DNA of 64,000 nt. Source: Rhodobacteraceae bacterium UBA6213 (GTDB taxonomy: Bacteria > Pseudomonadota > Alphaproteobacteria > Rhodobacterales > Rhodobacteraceae). A model generated the notes under the pieces. The model had not been told where the DNA came from and searched no databases. It saw only the letters and a list, made by a program, of their open reading frames with translations. Made by a program: the position numbers and the translations under genes. The stretch covers positions 62,001-126,000 of the forward strand of contig DISJ01000012.1 of the NCBI GenBank assembly GCA_002421605.1, in the 5' to 3' direction. This document shows positions 43,830 through 51,798 of the stretch, one piece after another (the first letter of the stretch is position 1; each line of letters starts with the position of its first letter).

Positions 43830-44990
43830 ATGGAACTGACCGCGCTTGCACCATCAGATATTGACCAGCGGATTTCACGGCACCTCGCCCCGGGTGAGAC
43901 CGTCCTTTGGCAAGGGGTGCCCGCCGCCAACACATTCTTTGGCCCAAAGATTCTCGCGCTTGGCGGCGGGTTAATGGCGGGGGGGGTGCTGCTGGCCGCG
44001 GGATTGCTGGATGGCCTGTCACCCATGCTCGCCGCAGCGACCGGCGCGGCAAAACTGGTTCCGGCACTTGTGGCCGTTGCCGTTGGCGCGGTCGTTCTGG
44101 GCAAAGGCTGGCGCAACCAAGGCTCGAACTGGGTCTATGCGATCACCGATCAGCGGCTGATGTCGGTTCTGCGTGATCGCCTGATACGCTCGGTGCCGCC
44201 CGAAAAGGTCGAGCCGGACGTAGTGCGCATTGCGGGTGCGATCGTTTACTGGATGCAACTTTCAACCAACCGGCGCAGTGGAATGAGCACTACGGCCCGC
44301 GGGCCAGAAGGGCGATACGTCGGATTTCATGGGCTGTCTGACCCCAAGGCCGTGCGTGATCTGATTGTGTCTTGGCGGACAGGGGTTTCAAAGCGCGCCA
44401 ACACCGAGGCGGCCCACTATGTTGCCGCTGCGGGTCAGGGCAAACAAGCTGGCATCACCCGCGTGCGTCATTCAGCAACGGGTCTGCAGCTTGATGTGCC
44501 GACACGTTGGAAAATGTCTGTATTGCAGCGTGAAGACGGGCCGCTGGTGGTGTTTGGCATCACGATCCTCAAGCGGTTCATCCGCGAAGGCAAGGCCCGG
44601 CCCTACGGCGATGATGCCCCGTGGAACGTGTTGAGCGTGCGCGGCGCACCTGATGCGGGCCTGGAAATGCTCATCAGCGAAGCGCCACTGACATTGACGC
44701 TGGGTGACGTTTTGAAAGATCGATGGAGTAAGGCGCTTGGCCTGAAGGTTCTGCAAACCAATGCGCAGATTCAGATCGGCCGCTTCACCGGGTTTTCGAT
44801 CGTTCGCGATATGCCGAAGGGCGGGCATTTTGCGGGCTTCGGGCAAATAGATGCCGCCATTGTCGTGCGCCAAATCTGGCTGACAGACGGCAAACGGACG
44901 GTCGAGTTTCTGGGTCTCGCCCGCCCCGATCAGCCCGATGTGCAATTTGCCGTGGATTCGATGGTGGCGTCGCTATCAGCGGGGCAATAG
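43830..44990 (+). CDS. Membrane protein with PH-like N-terminal part, unknown function
   Basis: A 386-residue protein. Residues 1-25 carry RHLAPGETVLWQGVP, a beginning typical of bacterial PH-domain (bPH) membrane proteins. Two hydrophobic segments follow (about 35-58 and 68-90), then YAITDQRLMSV, a standard bPH strand pattern, and a long C-terminal half (about 200-386) with no recognised domain that seems compact (LDVPTRWKMSVL, EFLGLARPDQPD). A GAGAGGAGAA ribosome-binding site precedes the ATG at 43830. It converges on the secreted-protein gene at 45004. Confidence 0.7.
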   Translation: MELTALAPSDIDQRISRHLAPGETVLWQGVPAANTFFGPKILALGGGLMAGGVLLAAGLLDGLSPMLAAATGAAKLVPALVAVAVGAVVLGKGWRNQGSNWVYAITDQRLMSVLRDRLIRSVPPEKVEPDVVRIAGAIVYWMQLSTNRRSGMSTTARGPEGRYVGFHGLSDPKAVRDLIVSWRTGVSKRANTEAAHYVAAAGQGKQAGITRVRHSATGLQLDVPTRWKMSVLQREDGPLVVFGITILKRFIREGKARPYGDDAPWNVLSVRGAPDAGLEMLISEAPLTLTLGDVLKDRWSKALGLKVLQTNAQIQIGRFTGFSIVRDMPKGGHFAGFGQIDAAIVVRQIWLTDGKRTVEFLGLARPDQPDVQFAVDSMVASLSAGQ

Positions 44991-45003
44991 CCGCCGCGCG
45001 CCG

Positions 45004-45522
45004 CTATTCGACCACGCATCTGGTTTCGTTGCCCACGCCGGGCACCATAAGGCCAATGACGCCCTTATTCATCCAGCCCGAAGCTCCATCCAACTCGCCA
45101 CCAATGAAGTTGATCGAGTTCCGGTCGGCATTTTCATAGGCCCCGGCACTTTCTTGCAGCGTGTAAGTGCCATCCCCCGCCAATTCAAAAGAGTATTGCA
45201 TCAGATCGCCCGCGGGCGTGCAACGATAGCTGCCCAAAACAACGCCGGTTTCACTCACCTCATTCAAACCTGCTTGCCGAATGAGCGAACCCGGAGGATG
45301 CATGTTGGCGCCCCCGGGGCTGACCCCTTCGGTGCCATTTGGAAAGCTGACAAGGCACATGCCCGCGATGTCACTGACGATCCGCCCGATGGCACCAAAC
45401 CCGTCTTTGACGATGGCATCTTTTTCACAGCTTTTCATTGAGGCTCCTATCGCACCTTCGCCCGCAGATGCAGAGGCGCTCATACCCAGTAGCAAAGCCG
45501 CGAGAATATATCCTGAGCACAT
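45004..45522 (-). CDS. Small exported protein of unknown function
   Basis: A 172-residue protein with a signal peptide (MCSGYILAALLLGMSASASA, cleavage near residue 20). The mature part has several Cys (about five), Gly/Ser-rich loops and strands such as GVVLGSYRCTPAGDLMQYSF, suggesting a small beta-rich periplasmic domain with disulfides. I know no family for it. The start at 45522 was chosen for the signal peptide; the longer frame upstream has no signal. It is transcribed away from the small exported-protein gene at 45764. Confidence 0.65.
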   Translation of the reverse strand: MCSGYILAALLLGMSASASAGEGAIGASMKSCEKDAIVKDGFGAIGRIVSDIAGMCLVSFPNGTEGVSPGGANMHPPGSLIRQAGLNEVSETGVVLGSYRCTPAGDLMQYSFELAGDGTYTLQESAGAYENADRNSINFIGGELDGASGWMNKGVIGLMVPGVGNETRCVVE

Positions 45523-45763
45523 GATTTTTCTCCAAATCCAAAACGCGTTGCCTTCGGCAATTTCACGCAAGCTTGCAATGCAACGCCATCTCGAACAAGC
45601 TTGCATTCTTGTTTGACCGTTTTGGGGTTGTGGCAAGCACACCGGGTCGAGCGCGGAACTTGGCTGTCGTTGGCCCTTAACCGAATAGACGGATGCTGCC
45701 ATTTGTTTCTACTTCTTGCCGTCAACCCGGCGAACTGCACACTTCACCAATGAAAGGCACATT

Positions 45764-46264
45764 ATGAACCCTCGTTTTTTGCTTACATTTGTAGTTTGCA
45801 CGCTGCTCATTGCTGGAACGATTGCGCGCGCGGACGAACCGCTCTTGCAGCCGATGTCCGAGGATACGTTGCGATCCCTTTTTGTGTTTGGCCCGCAGGA
45901 TGGTCTGAAATACGCTGTGTGCGACGATAAACATACTTTCACCTGCACTTACGTCTGGGGCATTCTTGGCAAAGACGATGCTTTGCGCGTTGAAATGGGC
46001 GGCAGGCCTGATGGCAAAAAGCTTCAGGTAATCACTGCCCAGGCCGCAAGCGCCTCTGACTTCGACCGTGTTCTGGCGGCCTACAAAGACGCGGTGCCGA
46101 TCTCGGATCTGGGTGTCACTGCCGTGTGGTCAGAGATGCGTGGGCAATTGTCCATACTGACCGCCAGCAACAGGGTCGTTCACGTCAGCACCGACATGAC
46201 CGAAAGCGATGACAAGCAAGCCGCCGCCATCGCAATAGCAAACCTGGTACTTGCTGCGCTGTAA
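45764..46264 (+). CDS. Small exported protein of unknown function
   Basis: A 166-residue protein with a clear signal peptide (MNPRFLLTFVVCTLLIAGTI, cleavage near ARA, residue 23). The mature part of about 143 residues holds two Cys close together (KYAVCDDKHTFTCTYVWG) and a helical C-terminus. No named domain is recognised. The ATG at 45764 is preceded by a weak AAAGGCACA site. It is divergent from the gene at 45004 with a 241-base gap. Confidence 0.65.
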   Translation: MNPRFLLTFVVCTLLIAGTIARADEPLLQPMSEDTLRSLFVFGPQDGLKYAVCDDKHTFTCTYVWGILGKDDALRVEMGGRPDGKKLQVITAQAASASDFDRVLAAYKDAVPISDLGVTAVWSEMRGQLSILTASNRVVHVSTDMTESDDKQAAAIAIANLVLAAL

Positions 46265-46323
46265 CCCACGGCCTCGGCATTCAAATCTGGGCGACATCCG
46301 TTCTTGCGCTTTCAAGGTTCGCG

Positions 46324-47013
46324 CTATCCGCGTTGAACCGAAGGTGTACGACTCCCGACAAAATCATCCCATTCCAGCCATTCTGTGCCGGTGCCAGAAG
46401 AGACTACGTTTCGTGCGATGGCCGCGCCCAGATCCGCAACCTTGATGCCGCGAAGCTTGCGCATTGGACCAAAGAGGATCGAGCCAAGCAGCGGCCAGAC
46501 AGCAAGCACCACGGCTTGCGAAAGCCCGTATCGATTCTTTGGCGTCAAGATCATGCTTGGGTGAAAAAGGCTCAGGTGCTCGAAAGCGAGGTTTTCAAGG
46601 CCATCTTCAAGTTCGCCCTTGCTGCGCAGAAAAAACGAGCGGGACTTTGAACTGGCACCGATTGAACTCAAAAGCTGAAAATGCTCAACGCCCGCGGCTT
46701 TGCAGAAGGTGGCAAATTGTAGCGGAACGTCCTTGTCGATTTTCGTGAACTGCTCTTTGGAAGCCTTCGACGGCTCTCCCACACCGAGCGTGCAAATAGC
46801 GGTCGTGTGGCCCGGCAAAAACGTCTGGTAGGTTTCGGGATCGAACAAATCTACGATATGTTGTTCGACCTTTTTGCTGCCCACCCCATCAAGATGCCTG
46901 CGGCCAAGCACTGTGACTCGCTTGACGCTGCCCATCTGCGTCAACACCTTCAGTGCCTCGCTACCAACAGCACCAGTCGCACCAATCATCACTACGCTTT
47001 TGTATTTCGACAT
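46324..47013 (-). CDS. NAD(P)-binding Rossmann-fold protein (atypical SDR)
   Basis: A 229-residue protein of the atypical short-chain dehydrogenase group (HTATIP2/NmrA-like). The nucleotide-binding motif is MIGATGAVGSEALKVL near the N-terminus, with VTVLGRR after the second strand and HFQLLSSIGASSKS in place of a canonical YxxxK site. Substrate unknown; members often act as oxidoreductases or redox sensors. It is a lone gene on the minus strand at the left edge of the mobile-DNA remnant region. Confidence 0.82.
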   Translation of the reverse strand: MSKYKSVVMIGATGAVGSEALKVLTQMGSVKRVTVLGRRHLDGVGSKKVEQHIVDLFDPETYQTFLPGHTTAICTLGVGEPSKASKEQFTKIDKDVPLQFATFCKAAGVEHFQLLSSIGASSKSRSFFLRSKGELEDGLENLAFEHLSLFHPSMILTPKNRYGLSQAVVLAVWPLLGSILFGPMRKLRGIKVADLGAAIARNVVSSGTGTEWLEWDDFVGSRTPSVQRG

Positions 47014-47161
47014 TGTGGTTCTTTCAATTTCTGCCGCATGACGATGGATACTGCGCGCACAAGACTAAAGGTTGTACCCTTCAACGACCTGCGACCAATG
47101 CGCAGCAAGCGCTGCAGTTCCGCGCTGGCTGAGCCGCTGAAGGTCGGTTTGTATTGTGTGA

Positions 47162-47538
47162 ATCTGGCGCTACTTCCCCTTCGCGGGCATCGTCTTCGAG
47201 GAATACACGGGCACCGTCACGCTGTCCACAAAGGCGACCGAACGGCTGGTTCCCGCCAGCGAGGGCATCGCGTTCCCCTTGGGCACGATGGACACCTTCA
47301 CCACCTACGGCGGGCCCGCAAGCCTGCTGGAGGCGGAGGGGCGGTTGAAAAGCACGGGCCGCGCCGTGCCGTCTCGCTCCAAGACCGGCCGCGGGCTGAC
47401 GACGGTGCCGATCTTCCTCTTGGTGCCGCAGATCAAGCAGCGCAAGCGGCTCGATCTGGCGCGGGATGCCGAGCGGCCATCGACGCCGTGCCGGAGCGGA
47501 TCGTGTCGGGCTGGGTGGAGGGGCGAACAATTCTCTAA
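47162..47538 (+). pseudogene. Chimeric prophage remnant: capsid fragment joined to DUF6441 C-terminus
   Basis: One plus-strand frame from 47162 reads a fragment typical of the phage major capsid protein E family (FEEYTGTVTLS, then GIAFPLGTMDTFTTY). From about 47325 it continues in frame into the C-terminus of the tail-associated DUF6441 family (AVPSRSKTGRGLTTVPIFLLV, QRKRLDLARDAER). Near 47480 a one-base shift moves the end (PERIVSGWVEGRTIL, stop at 47536-47538) to another frame. There is no start; a TGA lies at 47159-47161. It looks like a deletion that fused two phage genes, followed by decay. Family assignment is from memory of conserved motifs. Confidence 0.65.
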
Positions 47539-47864
47539 TCCGACGGTTTCTCGGCCCAAACCAAGAACTCGAAAGTTCCACCCTCACGCACAGCTTGGTC
47601 GACAATATTCACGTCGTGCGCCCTCGACCGATCAGGATCGGCAAAAAATGTCCAATCCTCCTCATGCTCGGGCATTACCAGAACGTCATAGTCAAGGCGT
47701 CGCCCAGTTCTTCCCCCAGCCGTCTTTGTTGCCTCCATACGGGCTATGCTGAATCCGGCATCTGCAAGATAGTTGTTGAACGCACAAAGCTGATCCAACG
47801 ACAATCGGACCTACTTCTTTCCGCGGAGAAGTTCATGCATGAAGGCTTGCATCTTGTCTTCCAT
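47535..47864 (-). pseudogene. Small gene interrupted by an amber codon
   Basis: From the ATG at 47864 a frame of 110 codons (counting the stops) reads MEDKMQAFMHELLRGKK, then TAG (47811-47813), then continues in the same frame (LDQLCAFNNYLADAGFSIAR) to a stop at 47535. Either a nonsense mutation splits one 109-residue protein, or the second part starts at a TTG (47804) as its own 89-residue gene. The product is soluble, acidic at the end, with LDYDVLVMPEHEEDWTFF. I recognise no family. Its 3' end overlaps the phage remnant by four bases. Confidence 0.4.
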
Positions 47865-47866
47865 GG

Positions 47867-47971
47867 CTACTCCAGCGGCCGAATAAATTCCTGCAGATCG
47901 TTTTCCGGTGCGCGCAATGGCACATTTCTGTTACTGACCGCGACGACTTCACCGTCCGAGTTCAATATCAC
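47867..47971 (-). pseudogene. Short ORF, probable C-terminal remnant
   Basis: A 34-residue frame from a GTG at 47971 (VILNSDGEVVAVSNRNVPLR and on to EFIRPLE) ends two bases before the ATG of the amber-interrupted gene, like the last part of a gene in the same operon. In frame upstream it runs on (SAYWPRRHW) without a start into the truncated IS6 element region. It is probably the tail of a gene whose front was lost. Confidence 0.3.
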
Positions 47972-48055
47972 CCAATGCCGTCGCGGCCAGTAAGCAGAGT
48001 CATTTCCTGCCCCTTGTAGGGACCGAATCCACAAATTACCCCACTCAAATCAGGG

Positions 48056-48536
48056 TTAGGCGCGCAGCTGGTCATTCTCTTTAAGTTCGGGGATTACATT
48101 CACCGCCTGAAGCCCGCAAAAATTGGCGAAGCTTTTATCAATGTTTACGGGGGCCGGTTGACCATTTGAGGCAATAGCCTGCTTGAAATACCGTCGCGCC
48201 GCAGCTGTATCTCGGCGCTCTGAGAGCATGAAATCAAGGTTTTTTTCCGAAACGGTCAACAGCCTGGTACAAGTACGCCCACCTGCCACAAACCTTTACA
48301 TAGGTCTCATCCATCCGCCAGGCTTTGGCCGTCGTGCGCTTTATGGCTTGGGCGGTAGCCGCGATCACCGGCGAAAACTTCACAATCCACCGGTTCAGCG
48401 TAGCGTGGCCGACGGGCACGCCGCGCTCGGCCTGGATTTTTTCGAGATCGCGGTAGGACACCGTGTAGCGCAGATAGAAGAACACCGCGAAGAGGGACAC
48501 GCCCTTTGGAAACTGCGCACCTTTGAACGAGATCAT
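48056..48536 (-). pseudogene. IS6-family transposase, frameshifted and 3'-truncated
   Basis: From 48536 the frame reads 100 residues of an IS6/IS26-type transposase (MISFKGAQFPKG, YLRYTVSYRDLEKIQAERGV, then WRMDETYVKV with the first catalytic Asp). In a run of seven A at about 48240-48246 the frame shifts; the second frame (48056-48289) continues the homology (LDFMLSERRDTAAARRYF, then VNIDKS with the second Asp) up to about LQAVNVI and ends soon after. The last catalytic Glu and the 3' third are missing, so the element is dead. Confidence 0.85.
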
Positions 48537-48610
48537 ATCGTATTCTCCACTCGGCCTAGTTCAAGGTAAGGATCGTCGACCCAACATCACTCAAAGAGCA
48601 TGTGTCGAAG

Positions 48611-48624
48611 CTTGCGACAAAGCC
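48611..48624. repeat. Surviving terminal inverted repeat of the IS6 element
   Basis: Read on the minus strand it is GGCTTTGTCGCAAG, close to the IS6-family ends (GGCTTTGTTGCAAA-like), 75 bases upstream of the transposase start, where the left end should be. I see no matching right end near 48056, in line with a 3' deletion. Confidence 0.6.
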
Positions 48625-48702
48625 ACCGCTGCAAGATTATGGCCGTTGTTGTCGAATTTTCATGCATTTTCAGTCTTGTGAGGACCGTGGTGCGAAAATT
48701 TC

Positions 48703-49272
48703 TCATCGGACGTTGCTGTGACCGTCACCAAAAAGGTGAAGTTCAACGGCCGGCGCGAGATACTCCACAATGTCGTCTCGGGACATGGCCGCAACCGGAG
48801 GGATGGCCAGAATATAACGGCACAACGCGAAGCCGAACAATTGGCTGACGACAAGGCCCGCGCGCGTTTCAACCGTCTCCGGGTCGCCGAGCTGCGCCGC
48901 GGCCGGCAGAACCTGTTCGCGAAAGATAGTGCGGACCCGTTCTGCGGCCGCTTCGTTGGTCGACGCCGCCCGCAGCAGGATCACCAGTCCCATGTCTTGG
49001 CCGCTTCCCTCCCAGAGATCTAGGAAATGCCTGACGAGCATCTCGCCGAACGGGCCAGGCCTTGCCGGATCGATTTTGGGCAACCCGAGTTCGACCTTTG
49101 ATACCAGCGAAAAAAGCCCGTCCTTGCCGCCGAAATAGCGGATGATCATCGACGGGTCGATCGACGCGCGCTCGGCAATCGAGCGCACCGTTGTCCCCTG
49201 GTAGCCGTGTTCTGCGAACATTGCCCTCGCGGCATCAAGGATGGCTTCACGCGTACGATCTGATTTGCGCAT
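48703..49272 (-). CDS. TetR-family transcriptional regulator
   Basis: A 189-residue repressor-type protein. The N-terminal TetR helix-turn-helix is clear (AILDAARAMFAEHGYQGTTV, then RASIDPSMIIRYFGGKDGLF, about residues 10-50), followed by an all-helical ligand domain. The frame and start at 49272 are well supported. It is divergent from an HXXEE-domain membrane protein gene; the 140-base gap holds two matching palindromes, the likely operators. It sits among mobile-element remnants but is intact. Confidence 0.9.
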   Translation of the reverse strand: MRKSDRTREAILDAARAMFAEHGYQGTTVRSIAERASIDPSMIIRYFGGKDGLFSLVSKVELGLPKIDPARPGPFGEMLVRHFLDLWEGSGQDMGLVILLRAASTNEAAAERVRTIFREQVLPAAAQLGDPETVETRAGLVVSQLFGFALCRYILAIPPVAAMSRDDIVEYLAPAVELHLFGDGHSNVR

Positions 49273-49316
49273 GACGTTTCCTTCTTCCTTGCCCGATTAC
49301 CTTCGTAACCCTGTTT

Positions 49317-49332
49317 GTCAACAAGTGTTGAC
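49317..49332. promoter_or_regulatory. Palindrome 1, candidate TetR operator
   Basis: GTCAACAAGTGTTGAC: seven-base arms GTCAACA/TGTTGAC around a two-base centre. It overlaps TTGACA (49328-49333), a good plus-strand -35 match for the HXXEE gene, so bound protein would block it. It lies 45 bases upstream of the TetR start codon, giving likely autoregulation. Confidence 0.7.
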
Positions 49333-49354
49333 AAACGCAAGCGCCCCGGCGTAT

Positions 49355-49370
49355 GTCAACGCTTGTTGAC
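49355..49370. promoter_or_regulatory. Palindrome 2, candidate TetR operator
   Basis: GTCAACGCTTGTTGAC: six-base arms GTCAAC/GTTGAC around a four-base centre, the same half-sites as palindrome 1 and in the same register, 38 bases further right. It lies 43 bases before the HXXEE start codon. Two copies of the same half-site pair point to one regulator bound twice. Confidence 0.7.
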
Positions 49371-49412
49371 TTTTGCCGCGACCGGCGGCGCCAACCTGCA
49401 AAGGAGATTTTC

Positions 49413-50045
49413 ATGAGCAAACAGACAGTCAGCCGCAGGGATCTTGCGGTCGGCACGCTCTTGGCCCTGATCATCGGAACAACCTTCGTTTTGATCGGGG
49501 GCAGGCCGCTTGTCGTGACCTTCATTCCCGGCCTCGTCGTGGCCTGGGCTATTTTCGCCTGGCTGCACGGAACGCAGACAGCATTGCCGGAAGGCGGCAA
49601 GCTCTATCCGCTCTACTACGCTGTCTTCGCCTGGCAGTTTGTTCACTTCTTCGAGGAGTACCTAACCGGCTTCCGGATCCAGTTTCCCGAACTCTACGGC
49701 GCATCACCCTTCAGTGCAGAGCTTTTTGTCGGCGTCAACATGTTCTCTTACTTTGTCTTTGCCGTCGGCTTCATTCTCGTTTTCGAGAAAGGGCTGAAGT
49801 TCCTGCTGATCCCGGTTTTGTTTTATATCGTCTATGGGGCCCTCGGTAACGCCATCGCCCATGTCTGGTGGGTCATTTGGAAAGGCGGCTATTTCCCCGG
49901 ATTCTTCACAGCGCTGGCCTACTGGATTCTTGGGCCGCTGTTGCTTTCTCGTTTTGTGGGGTCGCTTGGGCGCGCCTATGCGATCACTGCGCTCTTCGCC
50001 GTCATCCTGATCCCGGCGATCACACTGACGATGTCGCCAGTTTAA
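49413..50045 (+). CDS. HXXEE-domain membrane protein
   Basis: A 210-residue inner-membrane protein with about six hydrophobic segments. The family motif HFFEE is visible (His78, Glu81, Glu82) in WQFVHFFEEYLTGF, and the second conserved block GALGNAIAHVWW carries another His; together they could bind a metal. HXXEE proteins are uncharacterised. The ATG at 49413 has AAGGAGA upstream. It is divergent from a TetR gene with twin palindromes between, so expression is probably induced by a ligand of that regulator. Confidence 0.85.
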   Translation: MSKQTVSRRDLAVGTLLALIIGTTFVLIGGRPLVVTFIPGLVVAWAIFAWLHGTQTALPEGGKLYPLYYAVFAWQFVHFFEEYLTGFRIQFPELYGASPFSAELFVGVNMFSYFVFAVGFILVFEKGLKFLLIPVLFYIVYGALGNAIAHVWWVIWKGGYFPGFFTALAYWILGPLLLSRFVGSLGRAYAITALFAVILIPAITLTMSPV

Positions 50046-50176
50046 CGATTTGCCAAAGGAAGTCAGCTCTTTGGCGTCAGATATGGCTCTGTTGATGGCG
50101 TGGTTGCCCCTCCCGACGGCATCGCAATGTGCCATTGTGGTGAGTGTTAAAGCCATCACAAAAGGAAGGAGCATCC

Positions 50177-50337
50177 ATGTCCGAAGTTACTCTCATCGGT
50201 ATCGACTTGGCAAAGTGCGTTTTCAAGCTGCACAGGTGCGCGCAGTGACGGTTCGGTCGCGTTTCGCAAGAAGCTGTCACGGGGGCAGTTGCTCGCGTTC
50301 GTGGCACAGCAGCCCAAGTGTCTGATCGCCATTCCCC
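50177..50337 (+). pseudogene. IS110-family transposase, 5' fragment with frameshift
   Basis: The ATG at 50177 with AAGGAAGGAG before it reads MSEVTLIGIDLAKCVFKLH, the start of an IS110 transposase with the first catalytic Asp, then hits TGA at 50246. After a frame change the homology resumes (DGSVAFRKKLSRGQLLAFVA, PKCLIAI) and ends near 50337. About 50 of some 340 codons remain, so the element is dead. Confidence 0.8.
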
Positions 50338-50660
50338 CGGAGCGCATCTTGGACCTCAAGCGCGCCGACAAAGTGGAAGTGCTCGAAGCGCGGCTCCTGG
50401 GGCTGGCAACCTCGCTGGCGGCACTGGAACGGGTCAACGAGCCGGAGTTTATGCAGTTCGCTGGCACGGCTGCCCCAGCGCCTCCTTGGCCGCTTCGCCG
50501 ACCACAGTGTCCCGCTCGATCTACGCATGGCAAAGGCGGCGGCACGGTATGCTGGGTTGATGGGGCAAGAGGGGAATGTCTCGGCCCTGAGCTGGCGAAC
50601 GCCGACTGCCCTACGGACGGCCGCTTTTTTGCTGCGGATACGAGGCAAGATGTGCCGCTC
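50338..50660. other. 323-base stretch of probable decayed coding DNA
   Basis: Downstream of the IS110 fragment, plus-strand frames keep coding-like composition. One piece (RILDLKRADKVEVLEARLLG, to about 50460) and another in a different frame (FADHSVPLDLRMAKAAARYA, from about 50497) look like parts of one broken protein I cannot name. There is no start or intact gene. Confidence 0.35.
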
Positions 50661-51794
50661 CTATTTCTTCTTTGGATCGGTCACCTTGTAGCTCCCGGCG
50701 CTTCCCGCGGGCGGAGTGGTCGGTTGTGGGCTCGGTATTGCTTGGGGTTCCGGTTCGGGCTGCGGGATTGGCCCAACGCCTGCGTTAACCGCTTGGTAGC
50801 TCGCGGCGTAGGGGACAAAGTCGAGGACCCGCAAGCGGAGCGCTGCGCTATGACGCTCATAGACGGCCGAAAGTACAAAATCAGCTGTGAGGGGTGATGC
50901 AAAATAGACAAGCACCTCGTCGTCATCTGCGATATAGGCGACCGGCGCCAGCCCTTGCATCGTTTCGGGTTGGATCTGCGCGATCACATCGGCCAAGTCG
51001 GGCGGGGTGCGGCTCGCTTGCTCCAGAAGGGGCGAAAAACCATCCGTGACAGCGGTTACGATGAACGCCACGACAGCTTCGCGCAGCGGTTGAAACAGCG
51101 GGTCTTCTTCTACGGCAGAATACTCGATTGCCTGCAGGCGCATCTGGTTTTCAAACACCCGCAACGCGATCAGGGGCGACAGGAACTCGGCGACATCTTC
51201 GCGGTTTTCAACCCCGAGCCCACGCCGCCAATTCGCGACAAACGCAGGGTTATCGAACTTGGCCTCAAACGCATCAACCGTGGCGGCCAGCGCCGAAATC
51301 ATGGCGATCGAGGGGTGCGCGCCCGCGCGTTGCCATGCGGGAAGCGGATCGATCTCGGACCCGCGCAGAAGGTCGCCCGGCAACCATTCAAGGTCGATCA
51401 ACTCGAGGCTTTCGGGCAGATACTGCCACTCAGTGATCACGGCGGTGTCGACCCAGGGGTTGTAGAACATCACGAAGGTCTGCGCCGCGCCCACACCGGT
51501 TGCGGCATAGACCGACGCCCCCATCAGGTAGCGCCAGCCGTCGGGCCCGCTGCCCCACTCCTCCATCGCCGCATTCATCGCCTGCAGCGACGCGCGGGCT
51601 GCGTGCGTGCGGGCCTTTGCCGCGACGTCTTCCGGGTCGTCGATCATCGCGTTGCGAAAATCCATCGCAAGATAGATATCCATCACCTCGGCGCGGTTCG
51701 GGTGCTCTGGCGAGGCACCGCCGGTTGCGGGAAACCCCAAAAGCAGCGCCAGCGCGGCGATCCGAAGCAGATCATGCAAGAAGCCTGATGTCAT
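50661..51794 (-). CDS. Exported protein of unknown function, second gene of a two-gene unit
   Basis: A 377-residue protein with a signal peptide (about 1-27; LLRIAALALLLGFPATGGAS). The mature part is mixed alpha/beta without recognised domains, and the C-terminus is a Pro-rich tail (about 340-377; PIPQPEPEPQ, TPPAG) ending in three Lys. It starts four bases after the stop of the upstream gene, with GAGGTGA straddling that stop, so the two are translationally coupled. I know no homologue. It could be a cell-envelope or secreted partner of the upstream protein. Confidence 0.7.
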   Translation of the reverse strand: MTSGFLHDLLRIAALALLLGFPATGGASPEHPNRAEVMDIYLAMDFRNAMIDDPEDVAAKARTHAARASLQAMNAAMEEWGSGPDGWRYLMGASVYAATGVGAAQTFVMFYNPWVDTAVITEWQYLPESLELIDLEWLPGDLLRGSEIDPLPAWQRAGAHPSIAMISALAATVDAFEAKFDNPAFVANWRRGLGVENREDVAEFLSPLIALRVFENQMRLQAIEYSAVEEDPLFQPLREAVVAFIVTAVTDGFSPLLEQASRTPPDLADVIAQIQPETMQGLAPVAYIADDDEVLVYFASPLTADFVLSAVYERHSAALRLRVLDFVPYAASYQAVNAGVGPIPQPEPEPQAIPSPQPTTPPAGSAGSYKVTDPKKK

Positions 51795-51798
51795 GGGA

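Noticed and set aside
44986..45008. Inverted repeat AATAGC/GCTATT between convergent genes as a terminator
   Set aside because: Six-base arms with an 11-base GC-rich loop and no T tract; too weak to call.
47081..47605. Minus-strand ORF of 174 codons over the phage remnant
   Set aside because: Arg/Pro-rich shadow of the capsid/DUF6441 remnant; the plus-strand reading has clear family motifs.
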